Shown here: piece by piece, positions 1 through 6,150 of the stretch
Numbering within the stretch: the stretch's first letter is position 1
Layout of the letters: each line of letters starts with the position of its first letter
Assembly (NCBI GenBank): GCA_002366595.1
Contig: DFBK01000018.1
Coordinates: 3,578 to 11,363, forward strand
DNA: 7,786 bases
DNA from: Anaerolineales bacterium UBA3082
GTDB lineage: Bacteria; Chloroflexota; Anaerolineae; UBA7937
Direction: 5' to 3'
Program-made: the position numbers and the translations under genes
Notes under the pieces: model-generated
The model's database searches: none
What the model was told of the DNA's origin: nothing
The model's input: only the letters and a program-made list of their open reading frames with translations

Positions 1-2
1 AT

Positions 3-92
3 GAGGCGGTCATCTTCTGGCATACCGGTGGCACCCCTGCCCTCTTCGCCTACGCTCAGGAGTTATCTAGATCACCTCGAACCGGGCGGTGA
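3..92 (+). CDS. C-terminal end of a D-cysteine desulfhydrase / ACC deaminase-like PLP enzyme (5' end outside the window)
   Basis: Plus-strand frame 3 is open from the window edge to a TGA at 90-92. It reads VIFWHTGGTPALFAYAQEL and then about nine further residues. The HTGG-x-PALFAY pattern is the usual C-terminal signature of the fold-type II PLP family that contains D-cysteine desulfhydrase and 1-aminocyclopropane-1-carboxylate deaminase; the Gly-rich turn lies near the cofactor phosphate. Family members release pyruvate or 2-oxobutyrate plus ammonia. Only about 29 residues are visible, so the exact substrate cannot be named. The last 26 bases overlap, tail to tail, the end of the minus-strand tryptophanase-like frame. 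No terminator hairpin is visible between the two genes. Confidence 0.6.
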   Translation, partial: EAVIFWHTGGTPALFAYAQELSRSPRTGR

Positions 93-816
93 AATGGCGA
101 AGGCGAGGTGCTTCGTAAACTATCTTTAAGCCCCTTATCTTCTCCCCCTCCCCATAGAGTCGGGCTATGACCTCCACCACATAGTCCAGGTGGCTTTGGG
201 TGTAGACCCGCCGAGGAAGAGCCAGGCGCACCAACTCCAGTTTTGGATAGATCATCTCCCCCGTGGCCTCATCCTTGCGGGCGAAGGCGACGCTCCCTAA
301 CTCCACCGCTCTGATGCCCCCTTCCAGATATAACTGGGCCACCAGAGCCTGCCCCGGGAATCGACTCTGAGGGATATGGGACAAGAACCGCTTGACATCT
401 ATGTAGACCGCGTGCCCTCCCACAGGCTCGAAGATGGGAACTCCGTTCTCTCGCAACCGATCCCCTAAATATCGGGTTTGGCCGATGCGATAGGTTAGGT
501 ACTCCTCGTTGAGCCTCTCCCATAGGCCGATGGCTATCGCTTCTAGGTCTCGGCGGGTCTCTGGGGCCACCAGGCAACCCATCACAGCCAGGGTGACCTC
601 TGGGCGGTGTTCTTTTAGGGGCTTTAGGCTGCTCAGGCGGCCGTAGACCTTATCCTCCGCCTTCTGGCGAACGACGCAGGTATTCAGGAGAACGACGTCG
701 GCCTCCTCCGCCCTCGGGGTGGGGAGGTAGCCCAGCCTTTGTAACTCCTCAGCGGCGCGCCGGGAGTCGGCATCGTTCGTTTGGCAGCCGATGGTCCAAA
801 TGTGGTAGTGGGTCAT
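67..816 (-). CDS. Chimeric protein: MiaB-type N-terminal domain fused in frame to the C-terminal third of tryptophanase
   Basis: The 249-residue frame has two unrelated halves. Residues 1-85 are a UPF0004 domain of MiaB-type tRNA methylthiotransferases, with the three [4Fe-4S] ligand cysteines at C11 (GCQTN), C47 (NTCVVR) and C81 (MGCLV). The radical-SAM CxxxCxxC core and the TRAM domain are absent. From about residue 88 (RRDLEAIAIGL) to the end it matches the C-terminus of tryptophanase: EPVGGHAVYID, GIRAVELGS, VRLALPRRVYTQSH and the ending LRHFTAR. The His in LRHFTAR equals H463 of E. coli TnaA, whereas tyrosine phenol-lyase has Phe there. The PLP lysine and the whole N-terminal two thirds of tryptophanase are missing, so neither parent activity is expected. 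ATG 816 is preferred because MTHYHIWTIGCQ is the normal MiaB beginning and AAGGAT lies upstream; a GTG at 852 would add 12 residues. It is a gene-fusion remnant or an assembly join. Confidence 0.8.
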   Translation of the reverse strand: MTHYHIWTIGCQTNDADSRRAAEELQRLGYLPTPRAEEADVVLLNTCVVRQKAEDKVYGRLSSLKPLKEHRPEVTLAVMGCLVAPETRRDLEAIAIGLWERLNEEYLTYRIGQTRYLGDRLRENGVPIFEPVGGHAVYIDVKRFLSHIPQSRFPGQALVAQLYLEGGIRAVELGSVAFARKDEATGEMIYPKLELVRLALPRRVYTQSHLDYVVEVIARLYGEGEKIRGLKIVYEAPRLRHFTARFEVI

Positions 817-882
817 GACACCGTTATCCTTTGTGGCGTCAAATGTTGCCACCTGACGTCACTAGAAGCTGGTTAGCGCGGG

Positions 883-1647
883 TTATCTCAGATCGCCGCG
901 TGTCTTACTTGCATCCATTTCTACAAGCACTTTCAGTGCTTGCGCAGTGTAGTTGTTAGCACCATGCGGAAGCAGTTTCTCAGCAATTTGGGCCACATCA
1001 GCCCAATCAATAAAATCACCGTCATGCTGGGCATGGATATGGCGCTTGGTTCCCAGTTTTACAACACGGTTGGGCTGGTTGCCGAATACGGGAGCAAACA
1101 AGTCTGAACTGCATAGGTCGGCAATGTTTTGGGTACGCCGCAGTTGCTTACGGTCGAAGGAAACCCAGAACTTGACTTCGAGCCAGACCATCAACCCGCC
1201 GCAAATCAGTAGGAAATCTGGCTTTGCGTTGAACAATGCCGAAAACTCGCGATAGTACAGTTTGTCGTCTTCCGTATCTGCCAGGTACTGCGAGAAGTCC
1301 TTTGGGTGGATGCCTTGAAGCTGTGGCAACAAACTACCGATGGGCGTTGGGTTGGCGATTCTACCCTTGTATTGCTCCCGCATCATAGGCAAGAATACAT
1401 CGTGCAAGGCCACAAGAAACCCTTGACGATTGGGGTGGTAGTGATAAAAGTCGCGGAAAACGGCAACTTCAGTGTACACTTCAGCAGCAGAGACCGTTTT
1501 GACATTGAGTTTAATGGGCAGATCGGTCAAAGACAAGAACTGGGCCAAACCGCTATCTTCGCCCCCATCCTCTTTCTTGTGGCAGAGAAGGCGAAAGAGA
1601 TGGTTACAGAAGTGGCGTTCCTCACGAAAGATGTCTTTGAACTCCAT
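883..1647 (-). CDS. Hypothetical protein with a PD-(D/E)XK nuclease-like motif
   Basis: This 254-residue soluble protein has no signal peptide or membrane segment, and I do not recognise its family. Residues 143-159 read PDFLLICGGLMVWLEVK, which fits the PD-(D/E)XK pattern: D144, then a beta strand, then E157-x-K159. Q173 follows in RTQNIADL, where many members of this fold carry a helix with a conserved Gln. E60 in the helix YTEVAVFRDF could be the extra N-terminal acidic residue. If this is right, it is a metal-dependent nuclease or nuclease-fold protein, as found in restriction and defence systems and in phage proteins, but the target is unknown. The start at 1647 has a strong site, GGAGGAAAG, five or six bases upstream. 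The gene sits alone between the Nudix gene (78 nt upstream) and the MiaB/tryptophanase chimera, and its base composition looks more AT-rich than uvrA. The motif could be fortuitous. Confidence 0.65.
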   Translation of the reverse strand: MEFKDIFREERHFCNHLFRLLCHKKEDGGEDSGLAQFLSLTDLPIKLNVKTVSAAEVYTEVAVFRDFYHYHPNRQGFLVALHDVFLPMMREQYKGRIANPTPIGSLLPQLQGIHPKDFSQYLADTEDDKLYYREFSALFNAKPDFLLICGGLMVWLEVKFWVSFDRKQLRRTQNIADLCSSDLFAPVFGNQPNRVVKLGTKRHIHAQHDGDFIDWADVAQIAEKLLPHGANNYTAQALKVLVEMDASKTRGDLR

Positions 1648-1682
1648 AGCTTTCCTCCAGTGGCGATTTCAGATAACGCCTA

Positions 1683-1705
1683 ATTTGCGCAAATATGTAC
1701 GCAAA
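1683..1705. promoter_or_regulatory. Palindromic site upstream of the nuclease-like gene (candidate operator)
   Basis: The 78-nt gap between the Nudix stop and the nuclease-like start contains a perfect 12-bp palindrome, ATTTGCGCAAAT (1683-1694). A second CGCAAA at 1700-1705 also pairs with the TTTGCG at 1684-1689. It lies 36-58 bp upstream of the ATG at 1647, a normal position for an operator overlapping a promoter. I could not define a convincing -35/-10 pair. A regulator-binding role is inferred from position and symmetry only. Confidence 0.25.
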
Positions 1706-1725
1706 CCCCAAACGAAGTTGACTCA

Positions 1726-2217
1726 CTACCTACCCAATAATACCCTTCCGGACCACTCATCAACTAGCGTTATTAACTCCACATTCTCATTATAGACCGC
1801 ATCGAAGATGAAGAACTCAGGCCGGGATAGGTAATCGTAGATGAAGCCATCCGTGGTCGGTATGGGAATGGTATCCAATCGCTCTGGCGTAACCCACTCC
1901 AGGGTCCCTTCAGCGCACTCAACAGGTGGGATGGCAGTGATGTCAGCCGTGTAGATGTAGATGATCCAGTTGTACTCGGTGGGGCTGGTCTCCGTTAGTA
2001 TGCCTCTGAGGCGTGGCTCCTCGATGGATATACCCGTCTCTTCCTTCACTTCGCGTATCACCGCCTCTCCAGGCGTCTCGAAGGGCTCAAGGTGTCCTCC
2101 CACGGGGACGTACTTGCCGAGATTGGGTTCCTTGCTACGGCGAAGCAGCAAAAGCCCTGCCTCGCTCCGCAGGATACAGGTGGCTGCTGCCTTCTTCAAG
2201 CCGATAGGGATACTCAT
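1726..2217 (-). CDS. Nudix hydrolase (MutT-like, substrate unknown)
   Basis: The protein has 163 residues from the start chosen here. It carries a complete Nudix box at residues 41-63, fitting G-x5-E-x7-R-E-V-K-E-E-T-G-I, with the metal-binding REVKEETG at 55-62. Nudix enzymes hydrolyse nucleoside diphosphates linked to another moiety, using Mg2+ bound by the EE pair. The preceding segment KKAAATCILRSEAGLLLLRR and GKYVPVGGHLEP are the usual first strands, and RLRGILTET is the strand after the box. Single-domain members of this size include 8-oxo-dGTP and NDP-sugar hydrolases; the sequence does not decide the substrate. The start at 2217 has GGAGAGG six bases upstream. An in-frame ATG at 2283 has an almost identical site and would add 22 residues (see findings). 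The gene is separated from uvrA by about 0.3 kb of repeats, so co-transcription is uncertain. Confidence 0.88.
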   Translation of the reverse strand: MSIPIGLKKAAATCILRSEAGLLLLRRSKEPNLGKYVPVGGHLEPFETPGEAVIREVKEETGISIEEPRLRGILTETSPTEYNWIIYIYTADITAIPPVECAEGTLEWVTPERLDTIPIPTTDGFIYDYLSRPEFFIFDAVYNENVELITLVDEWSGRVLLGR

Positions 2218-2344
2218 AGTTGCCTCTCCACCTTGATAGTCTTTAGTTTCGCAAAGGCATTGATGGCTTTTAATGTTACTCATACAGCCTCTCCAGCATC
2301 CTCAGGGCATGCAGTGTCACGTGCTTGCCCGGCTGGCTTAGATA

Positions 2345-2368
2345 GGTTGGTGGGTTCCATGCCCGACC
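2345..2368 (+). repeat. Degenerate, inverted relative of the hairpin repeat
   Basis: GGTTGGTGGG, TTCCAT and GCCCGACC form an imperfect hairpin. The loop TTCCAT is the reverse complement of the ATGGAA loop in the copy at 2512-2535, so this looks like a decayed copy in the opposite orientation. The stem has several mismatches, hence the low confidence. Confidence 0.35.
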
Positions 2369-2406
2369 TAGGTGAAGTAGGACTCGCTGTCGTTTGTTCG
2401 CGTATT

Positions 2407-2437
2407 AGGGCAGGTATAGAAACCCGCCCTACTTACT
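2407..2437 (-). repeat. Hairpin repeat, copy 1 (REP/MITE-like)
   Basis: A nine-base stem AGGGCAGGT / ACCCGCCCT surrounds a six-base loop, with one mismatch that becomes a G-U wobble in minus-strand RNA. ACTTACT follows it. The 31-base unit matches copy 2 (2512-2542) with three differences. It is not a standard intrinsic terminator, because no run of T follows the stem on either strand. Confidence 0.75.
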
Positions 2438-2511
2438 ATATGGCGGCTATCTTCTCTGTTGCCCAGCACCTCTTGTGCCTGCTCAGTAAAGGGGCGTCCT
2501 CTGTCGTTAAG

Positions 2512-2542
2512 AGGGCAGGTATGGAAACCTGCCCTACTTGCT
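2512..2542 (-). repeat. Hairpin repeat, copy 2, overlapping the uvrA stop codon
   Basis: A perfect nine-base stem AGGGCAGGT / ACCTGCCCT surrounds the loop ATGGAA, followed by ACTTGCT. On the minus strand, the last uvrA codons AGC AAG TAG are part of the repeat. The repeat therefore supplies the uvrA stop, and the hairpin forms immediately after it. It could protect or end the uvrA transcript, but the T-run of an intrinsic terminator is missing. Confidence 0.8.
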
Positions 2543-5470
2543 GAAAACGTCAAGGGGGCTCAGGAGCCTGCTGCGGTCCGAGGCCAGGGCTTTGCGCTTC
2601 TTTCGGCCAGCGAACACCCTCTTGAGGAACTGGCCGGTGTAGGAGTGGGGCATCTGGGCCACCTTCTCTGGTGTTCCCTCGGCGATGACCCAGCCTCCAG
2701 CGTCGCCCCCCTCCGGCCCCAGGTCTATGATCCAGTCGGCGGACTTTATCACCTCCAGGTTGTGCTCGATGATGATCACCGTGTTCCCGGCATCGACGAG
2801 CCGGCCCAGGACGTTCAAGAGTTTCTTGATGTCGTCGAAGTGAAGCCCCGTGGTGGGCTCATCCAGGATGTAGAGGGTGCGACCGGTGGCCCGCTTGGAG
2901 AGTTCTCGGGAGAGTTTTATCCGCTGTGCCTCGCCGCCGGAGAGGGTGGTGGAGGACTGACCAAGCCGGATGTAGCCCAACCCTACATCGTAGAGGGTCT
3001 GGAGTTTCCGCTTGATTTTGGGGATGTTCTTGAAGAACTTAATGTTTTCCTCCACCGTCATCTCCAGGACGTCGGCGATGTTCTTCCCCTTGTATCGGAT
3101 CTGGAGGGTCTCCCGGTTGAACCGTTTCCCTTTGCAGACCTCGCAGGGGACGTATATATCGGGGAGGAAATGCATCTCTATCTTGATAATCCCGTCGCCT
3201 CGGCAGGCCTCGCAACGGCCTCCTCTAACGTTGAAGGAGAAACGGCCTGGCTTGTATCCCCGCATTCTCGCCTCTGGCAGGGTGGCGAAGAGTTCACGGA
3301 TGTAGGTGAAGACGTTGGTATAGGTGCCCGGGTTAGAGCGGGGCGTCCGGCCGATGGGGGATTGATCTATATGTATGACCTTGTCCAGGTGCTCAACTCC
3401 TAAGATGTCCTTATGTCGGCCCGACCTGTCTTTGGCTCGATGGAGTATCTGAGCCAGTCGCTTGTAAAGGATTTCGATGAGGAGGGTGCTCTTCCCCGAA
3501 CCAGAGACGCCGGTGATGCAGATGAACTTGCCCAAGGGGAAAGAGACATCGATCTCTTTGAGGTTGTGTTCCGCCGCGCCTTTGACCTCTAGATAGGCCC
3601 CATTCCCCCTTCGGCGCCTCTCCGGGATGGGGATGCTCTTCTTTCCGGAGAGGTATTCTCCGGTGATCGACTCTGGGCAGGCGATGATCTTCTCTATAGG
3701 CCCCGCGGCCACTACCCGGCCGCCGCTCTCCCCGGCTCCTGGCCCCAGGTCTATAATCCAGTCAGCGGAGCGCATCGTCTCCTCGTCGTGCTCTACCACC
3801 AACAGCGTGTTTCCCAGGTCACGCATATCCTTGAGGGTGCGGATAAGCCGCTTGTTGTCTCGCTGGTGGAGGCCGATGGAGGGCTCGTCCAGGATGTAGA
3901 GCACCCCCACTAACTGGGAGCCGATCTGGGTGGCTAGTCTTATCCTTTGGGCCTCGCCGCTCGAGAGGGTGGTGGCTGAGCGGTCCAGAGTCAAGTAGTC
4001 GAGCCCCACGTTCACCATGAACCGCAACCGATCCCGGATCTCCTTGAGGATGCGGTGGGCGATGGCCAACTCCCGCTCGGAGAGCCTCTTAGGGAGTTCT
4101 CGGAAGAACTCTTGGGCCTCGCTTACGGACAGGGCAGTGATATCGGTGATCGACTTGTCGGTCAGGGTGACGGCCAGGCTTTCCGGTCTCAGCCGTTTCC
4201 CCTCGCAGGCGGGGCAGGGATGGGTAGACATATACCTTTCTATCTCGCCTCGGACATAATCAGAACTCGACTCTCGGTACCGCCGCTCCAGGTTGGGGAT
4301 CACCCCCTCGTAGGTGGTATCGTATTCGCGGATGCGGCCATATCGGTTTCTGTATCTCAGTCTGATTATCTCCGTGCCGGTCCCATATAGGAGGAGATCT
4401 ATATGCTCAGGTTTCAGTTCCCGCACGGGGACATTCACCGGGAAGCCATAGTGATCAGCCACGGCCTTCACCAACTGATAGTAGTAGGTCTCGCTGGTCG
4501 AGGCTCGGCTCCAGGGCCGGATGGCCCCCTCAGCCAAAGTCAGGCCCCTGTTGGGGATGACCAGGCCGGGGTCTATCTCCATCTTGGTGCCGATCCCCTG
4601 ACAGACGGGGCAGGCCCCATAAGGGGTGTTGAAGGAGAAGGTGCGGGGCTCTATCTCGCCGATACTGATGCCGCAGTGGATGCAGGCGAACTGCTCGGAG
4701 AAGAGGAGGTCTTTCCCCGCAGTCGCGTCGTTGATGATGACCACGCCGTCGCCCAGGCTAAGGGCCGTCTCCAGCGAATCGGTGAGTCGGGAGCGGAAGG
4801 CCTTGATCTCTTCCTCGCTATATTTGGCCCGGTCGGGGATGATGAGCCTATCCACCACCGCCTCTATGGTGTGTTGCTTGTAGCGGTCGAGTTCGATATG
4901 CTCGTCCACATCCCGCACCTCGCCGTTCACCCGGACGCGGACGAAGCCCGCCTTGCGCACATCCTCGAAGACCCGCTGGTGGTGGCCTTTGCGGTCTTTG
5001 ATGAGGGGGGCCAGGACCATTATCTTGGTCTCGGGATCGAGTTCCGTCACCGAATCTACTATCTGCTCTGCCGACTGCTGGGCGATGACCCGGCCGCAGT
5101 TGGGGCAGTGGGGGATGCCGATGCGGGCGTAGAGAAGTCGAAGATAGTCGTATATCTCGGTGACCGTCCCCACGGTGCTTCTGGGGTTATGGGAGGGCCC
5201 CTTCTGGTCGATGGAGATGGCGGGGGAGAGCCCCTCTATCTGGTCCACATCTGGCTTTTGCATCTGGCCCAGGAACTGGCGGGCGTAGGCGGAGAGGGAC
5301 TCGACATAACGCCGCTGCCCCTCGGCGTAGATGGTGTCGAAGGCCAGAGACGACTTGCCGGAGCCAGAGAGGCCGGTGATGACCACATATTTGTTCCGTG
5401 GTATCTCCACGGTTATATTCTTGAGGTTGTGTTCGCGGGCGCCGCGAACGATGATCTTATCTTGGGCCAT
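2534..5470 (-). CDS. uvrA: UvrABC system protein A (excinuclease ABC ATPase subunit)
   Basis: This is a full-length 978-residue UvrA, the dimeric ABC ATPase that finds bulky DNA lesions, loads UvrB and starts nucleotide excision repair. Both ATPase halves are intact: Walker A GLSGSGKS (33-40) and GVSGSGKS (654-661), signatures LSSGEAQRI (502-510) and LSGGEAQRI (843-851), and Walker B LYILDEPSIGLH and LYILDEPTTGLH. Zinc ligands are C263/C266/C287/C290 and C753/C756/C776/C779. A third module, C122/C125 with C419/C422, is of the kind present in Gram-positive UvrA and absent from E. coli. The start MAQDKIIVRGA at 5470 is preferred over the ATG at 5515, whose extra codons come from a REP palindrome. 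It lies one base after the RAYT stop (TGA-T-ATG), and the first 33 bases are duplicated at 6151-6183. The last two codons and the stop lie in a hairpin repeat. A second uvr gene, uvrB, is encoded upstream on the same strand. Confidence 0.98.
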   Translation of the reverse strand: MAQDKIIVRGAREHNLKNITVEIPRNKYVVITGLSGSGKSSLAFDTIYAEGQRRYVESLSAYARQFLGQMQKPDVDQIEGLSPAISIDQKGPSHNPRSTVGTVTEIYDYLRLLYARIGIPHCPNCGRVIAQQSAEQIVDSVTELDPETKIMVLAPLIKDRKGHHQRVFEDVRKAGFVRVRVNGEVRDVDEHIELDRYKQHTIEAVVDRLIIPDRAKYSEEEIKAFRSRLTDSLETALSLGDGVVIINDATAGKDLLFSEQFACIHCGISIGEIEPRTFSFNTPYGACPVCQGIGTKMEIDPGLVIPNRGLTLAEGAIRPWSRASTSETYYYQLVKAVADHYGFPVNVPVRELKPEHIDLLLYGTGTEIIRLRYRNRYGRIREYDTTYEGVIPNLERRYRESSSDYVRGEIERYMSTHPCPACEGKRLRPESLAVTLTDKSITDITALSVSEAQEFFRELPKRLSERELAIAHRILKEIRDRLRFMVNVGLDYLTLDRSATTLSSGEAQRIRLATQIGSQLVGVLYILDEPSIGLHQRDNKRLIRTLKDMRDLGNTLLVVEHDEETMRSADWIIDLGPGAGESGGRVVAAGPIEKIIACPESITGEYLSGKKSIPIPERRRRGNGAYLEVKGAAEHNLKEIDVSFPLGKFICITGVSGSGKSTLLIEILYKRLAQILHRAKDRSGRHKDILGVEHLDKVIHIDQSPIGRTPRSNPGTYTNVFTYIRELFATLPEARMRGYKPGRFSFNVRGGRCEACRGDGIIKIEMHFLPDIYVPCEVCKGKRFNRETLQIRYKGKNIADVLEMTVEENIKFFKNIPKIKRKLQTLYDVGLGYIRLGQSSTTLSGGEAQRIKLSRELSKRATGRTLYILDEPTTGLHFDDIKKLLNVLGRLVDAGNTVIIIEHNLEVIKSADWIIDLGPEGGDAGGWVIAEGTPEKVAQMPHSYTGQFLKRVFAGRKKRKALASDRSRLLSPLDVFSK
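5438..5470 (-). repeat. Direct repeat of the uvrA start, copy A (functional uvrA)
   Basis: These are the first 33 bases of the intact uvrA, encoding MAQDKIIVRGA. They are identical to 6151-6183 except for one base (C against G at the tenth codon, silent for Gly), and the first 29 bases are identical. The two copies lie in direct orientation, 713 bp apart, on either side of the RAYT cassette. Confidence 0.97.
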
Positions 5471-5471
5471 A

Positions 5472-6074
5472 TCACAGCCTTGCTTCCGCCGGATTTGCAA
5501 TCCGGCGGCTTTCAATATTCTGAACCAGCTCTGTAACTAGGTCGATCTCCAGAAGAGGTTGATTTCCTAACAGGTAGTTTTGAGCGCTGGAGTAGGGATA
5601 CTCCTCTGCTCGTTCTGCCAGTCGCCAATTCTCCTGCAGCGGGTTATTATGTATATAAGCCATCTTTTGAACCAAGAATTCCTCTGAAAAGATGTTCTTG
5701 GCGAAATATTGCTCTTGCCAGACTTTATACTGCTGCTTTGAGGTGTGGCTTGCTGCGGCTGCGAAGAAGGCTAGGAGGTCTTGATCGTTATCCTCTTGAA
5801 GCCTTTCGATAATCCGTTTGGCAGTGAACTTCTTGAAGTCCCGCATAACTTGTGCTGGCGTATGGTTATCTAGGTACTTCACGATGAGATGAAGGTGGTT
5901 GGGCATGATGACATAGGCGTAGATTTTCACCCAGTGGCTCTTCCGAATGTAGTCGAGGCTGTCGATGATGATTTGGGCGAGTTCGGGTCGGTGAAAGATG
6001 GGCTTGTGATTTACCACCGTGGTGGTTACAAAATATAGGTGTTCAGGATCAAAATATGTCTTCCGGCGTCCCAT
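5472..6074 (-). CDS. REP-associated tyrosine transposase (RAYT, Y1 HUH nuclease family)
   Basis: The protein has 200 residues and a single Transposase IS200-like (Y1_Tnp) domain. The HUH metal site is H60-L-H62 in YVIMPNHLHLI. The nucleophile is most likely Y140 in MAYIHNNP, which aligns by motif with Y115 in YIYINP of the E. coli RAYT YafM. Other family hallmarks are VWQEQYFAKNIFS (118-130) and the C-terminal YPYSSAQNY. Such enzymes nick and join single-stranded DNA at REP hairpins. The last residues, about 189-196, are encoded by the palindrome at 5486-5508, so the frame reads through its own repeat. No good ribosome site precedes the ATG at 6074; a 44-codon frame starting with uvrA codons overlaps it by 26 nt, which suggests translational coupling. 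The catalytic residues are intact, so it may still be active. Confidence 0.92.
   Translation of the reverse strand: MGRRKTYFDPEHLYFVTTTVVNHKPIFHRPELAQIIIDSLDYIRKSHWVKIYAYVIMPNHLHLIVKYLDNHTPAQVMRDFKKFTAKRIIERLQEDNDQDLLAFFAAAASHTSKQQYKVWQEQYFAKNIFSEEFLVQKMAYIHNNPLQENWRLAERAEEYPYSSAQNYLLGNQPLLEIDLVTELVQNIESRRIANPAEARL
5486..5508. repeat. REP-type palindrome at the uvrA-proximal end of the cassette
   Basis: A perfect hairpin with ten-base arms CCGCCGGATT / AATCCGGCGG and a three-base loop TGC. It lies inside the 3' end of the RAYT gene, 16 bases upstream of the uvrA ATG. In the mRNA it would abut the weak uvrA ribosome site (GGAAGCAAGG), so it could influence uvrA translation. Confidence 0.9.
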
Positions 6075-6105
6075 GTTTGCTATGTCTCACATTTTCAATT
6101 CTTTT

Positions 6106-6136
6106 GCTTGTGCTGGATTTCAAATCCAGCACAAGC
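6106..6136. repeat. REP-type palindrome at the promoter-proximal end of the cassette
   Basis: A perfect 31-base inverted repeat with 15-base arms GCTTGTGCTGGATTT / AAATCCAGCACAAGC around one central C. It shares the inner core GGATTT...AATCC with the palindrome at 5486-5508 but has different outer arms. It lies between the duplicated uvrA start and the RAYT gene. Confidence 0.92.
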
Positions 6137-6150
6137 GGCGAGAGAATCCA

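Larger units (their letters stand above)
2218..2533. other. Repeat-filled intergenic region between uvrA and the Nudix gene
   Basis: These 316 bases contain no supportable complete gene. They hold two hairpin repeats of one family (2407-2437 and 2512-2542) and one degenerate inverted relative (2345-2368). A short open stretch on the minus strand ends at 2276 in GKHVTLHALRMLERLYE and a TAA; that stop overlaps the upstream alternative Nudix start (ATGAGTAA). It may be the tail of a lost gene, but it has no credible start. A 61-codon minus-strand frame at 2368-2553 is only translated repeat (its SRAGFHTCP and SRAGFYTCP motifs are the two repeat copies). No clear promoter is visible for the Nudix gene. 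Confidence 0.6.
5471..6150 (-). mobile_element. RAYT/REP cassette inserted at the uvrA start
   Basis: The 680 bp between the two copies of the uvrA start hold the RAYT gene and one palindrome near each end (5486-5508 and 6106-6136). A REP-associated transposase flanked by its hairpins is a known arrangement in bacteria. What is unusual is the 33-bp direct repeat of host coding sequence at the borders: IS200/IS605-type HUH enzymes do not normally make target duplications. The exact ends of the element cannot be fixed from one sequence; the non-repeat DNA 6137-6150 and base 5471 may belong to the element or to junction scars. Confidence 0.75.

Noticed and set aside
854..861. TGACGTCA palindrome between the nuclease-like gene and the chimera
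   Set aside because: An isolated 8-bp palindrome with no promoter around it is expected by chance.
2407..2542. Spaced repeats as a CRISPR array
   Set aside because: Only two good copies exist, both internally palindromic with a long spacer. There is no array periodicity and no cas gene.
2368..2553. 61-codon minus-strand frame with repeated SRAGF-x-TCP
   Set aside because: It is the translation of the two hairpin repeats plus the spacer and has no independent coding signature.
2459..3403. Long plus-strand open frame of 314 codons opposite uvrA, and a similar one at 4403-5536
   Set aside because: Both lie antisense to a fully conserved uvrA. Their translations are rich in Gly, Val, Asp and Leu, as expected of shadow frames in G+C-rich coding DNA, and show no domain.
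5471..5515. Upstream ATG at 5515 extending UvrA by 15 residues
   Set aside because: The extra codons come from the REP palindrome inside the RAYT gene, and UvrA homologues begin at the MAQDKIIVRGA-type sequence. The duplicated copy at 6183 also starts at this Met.
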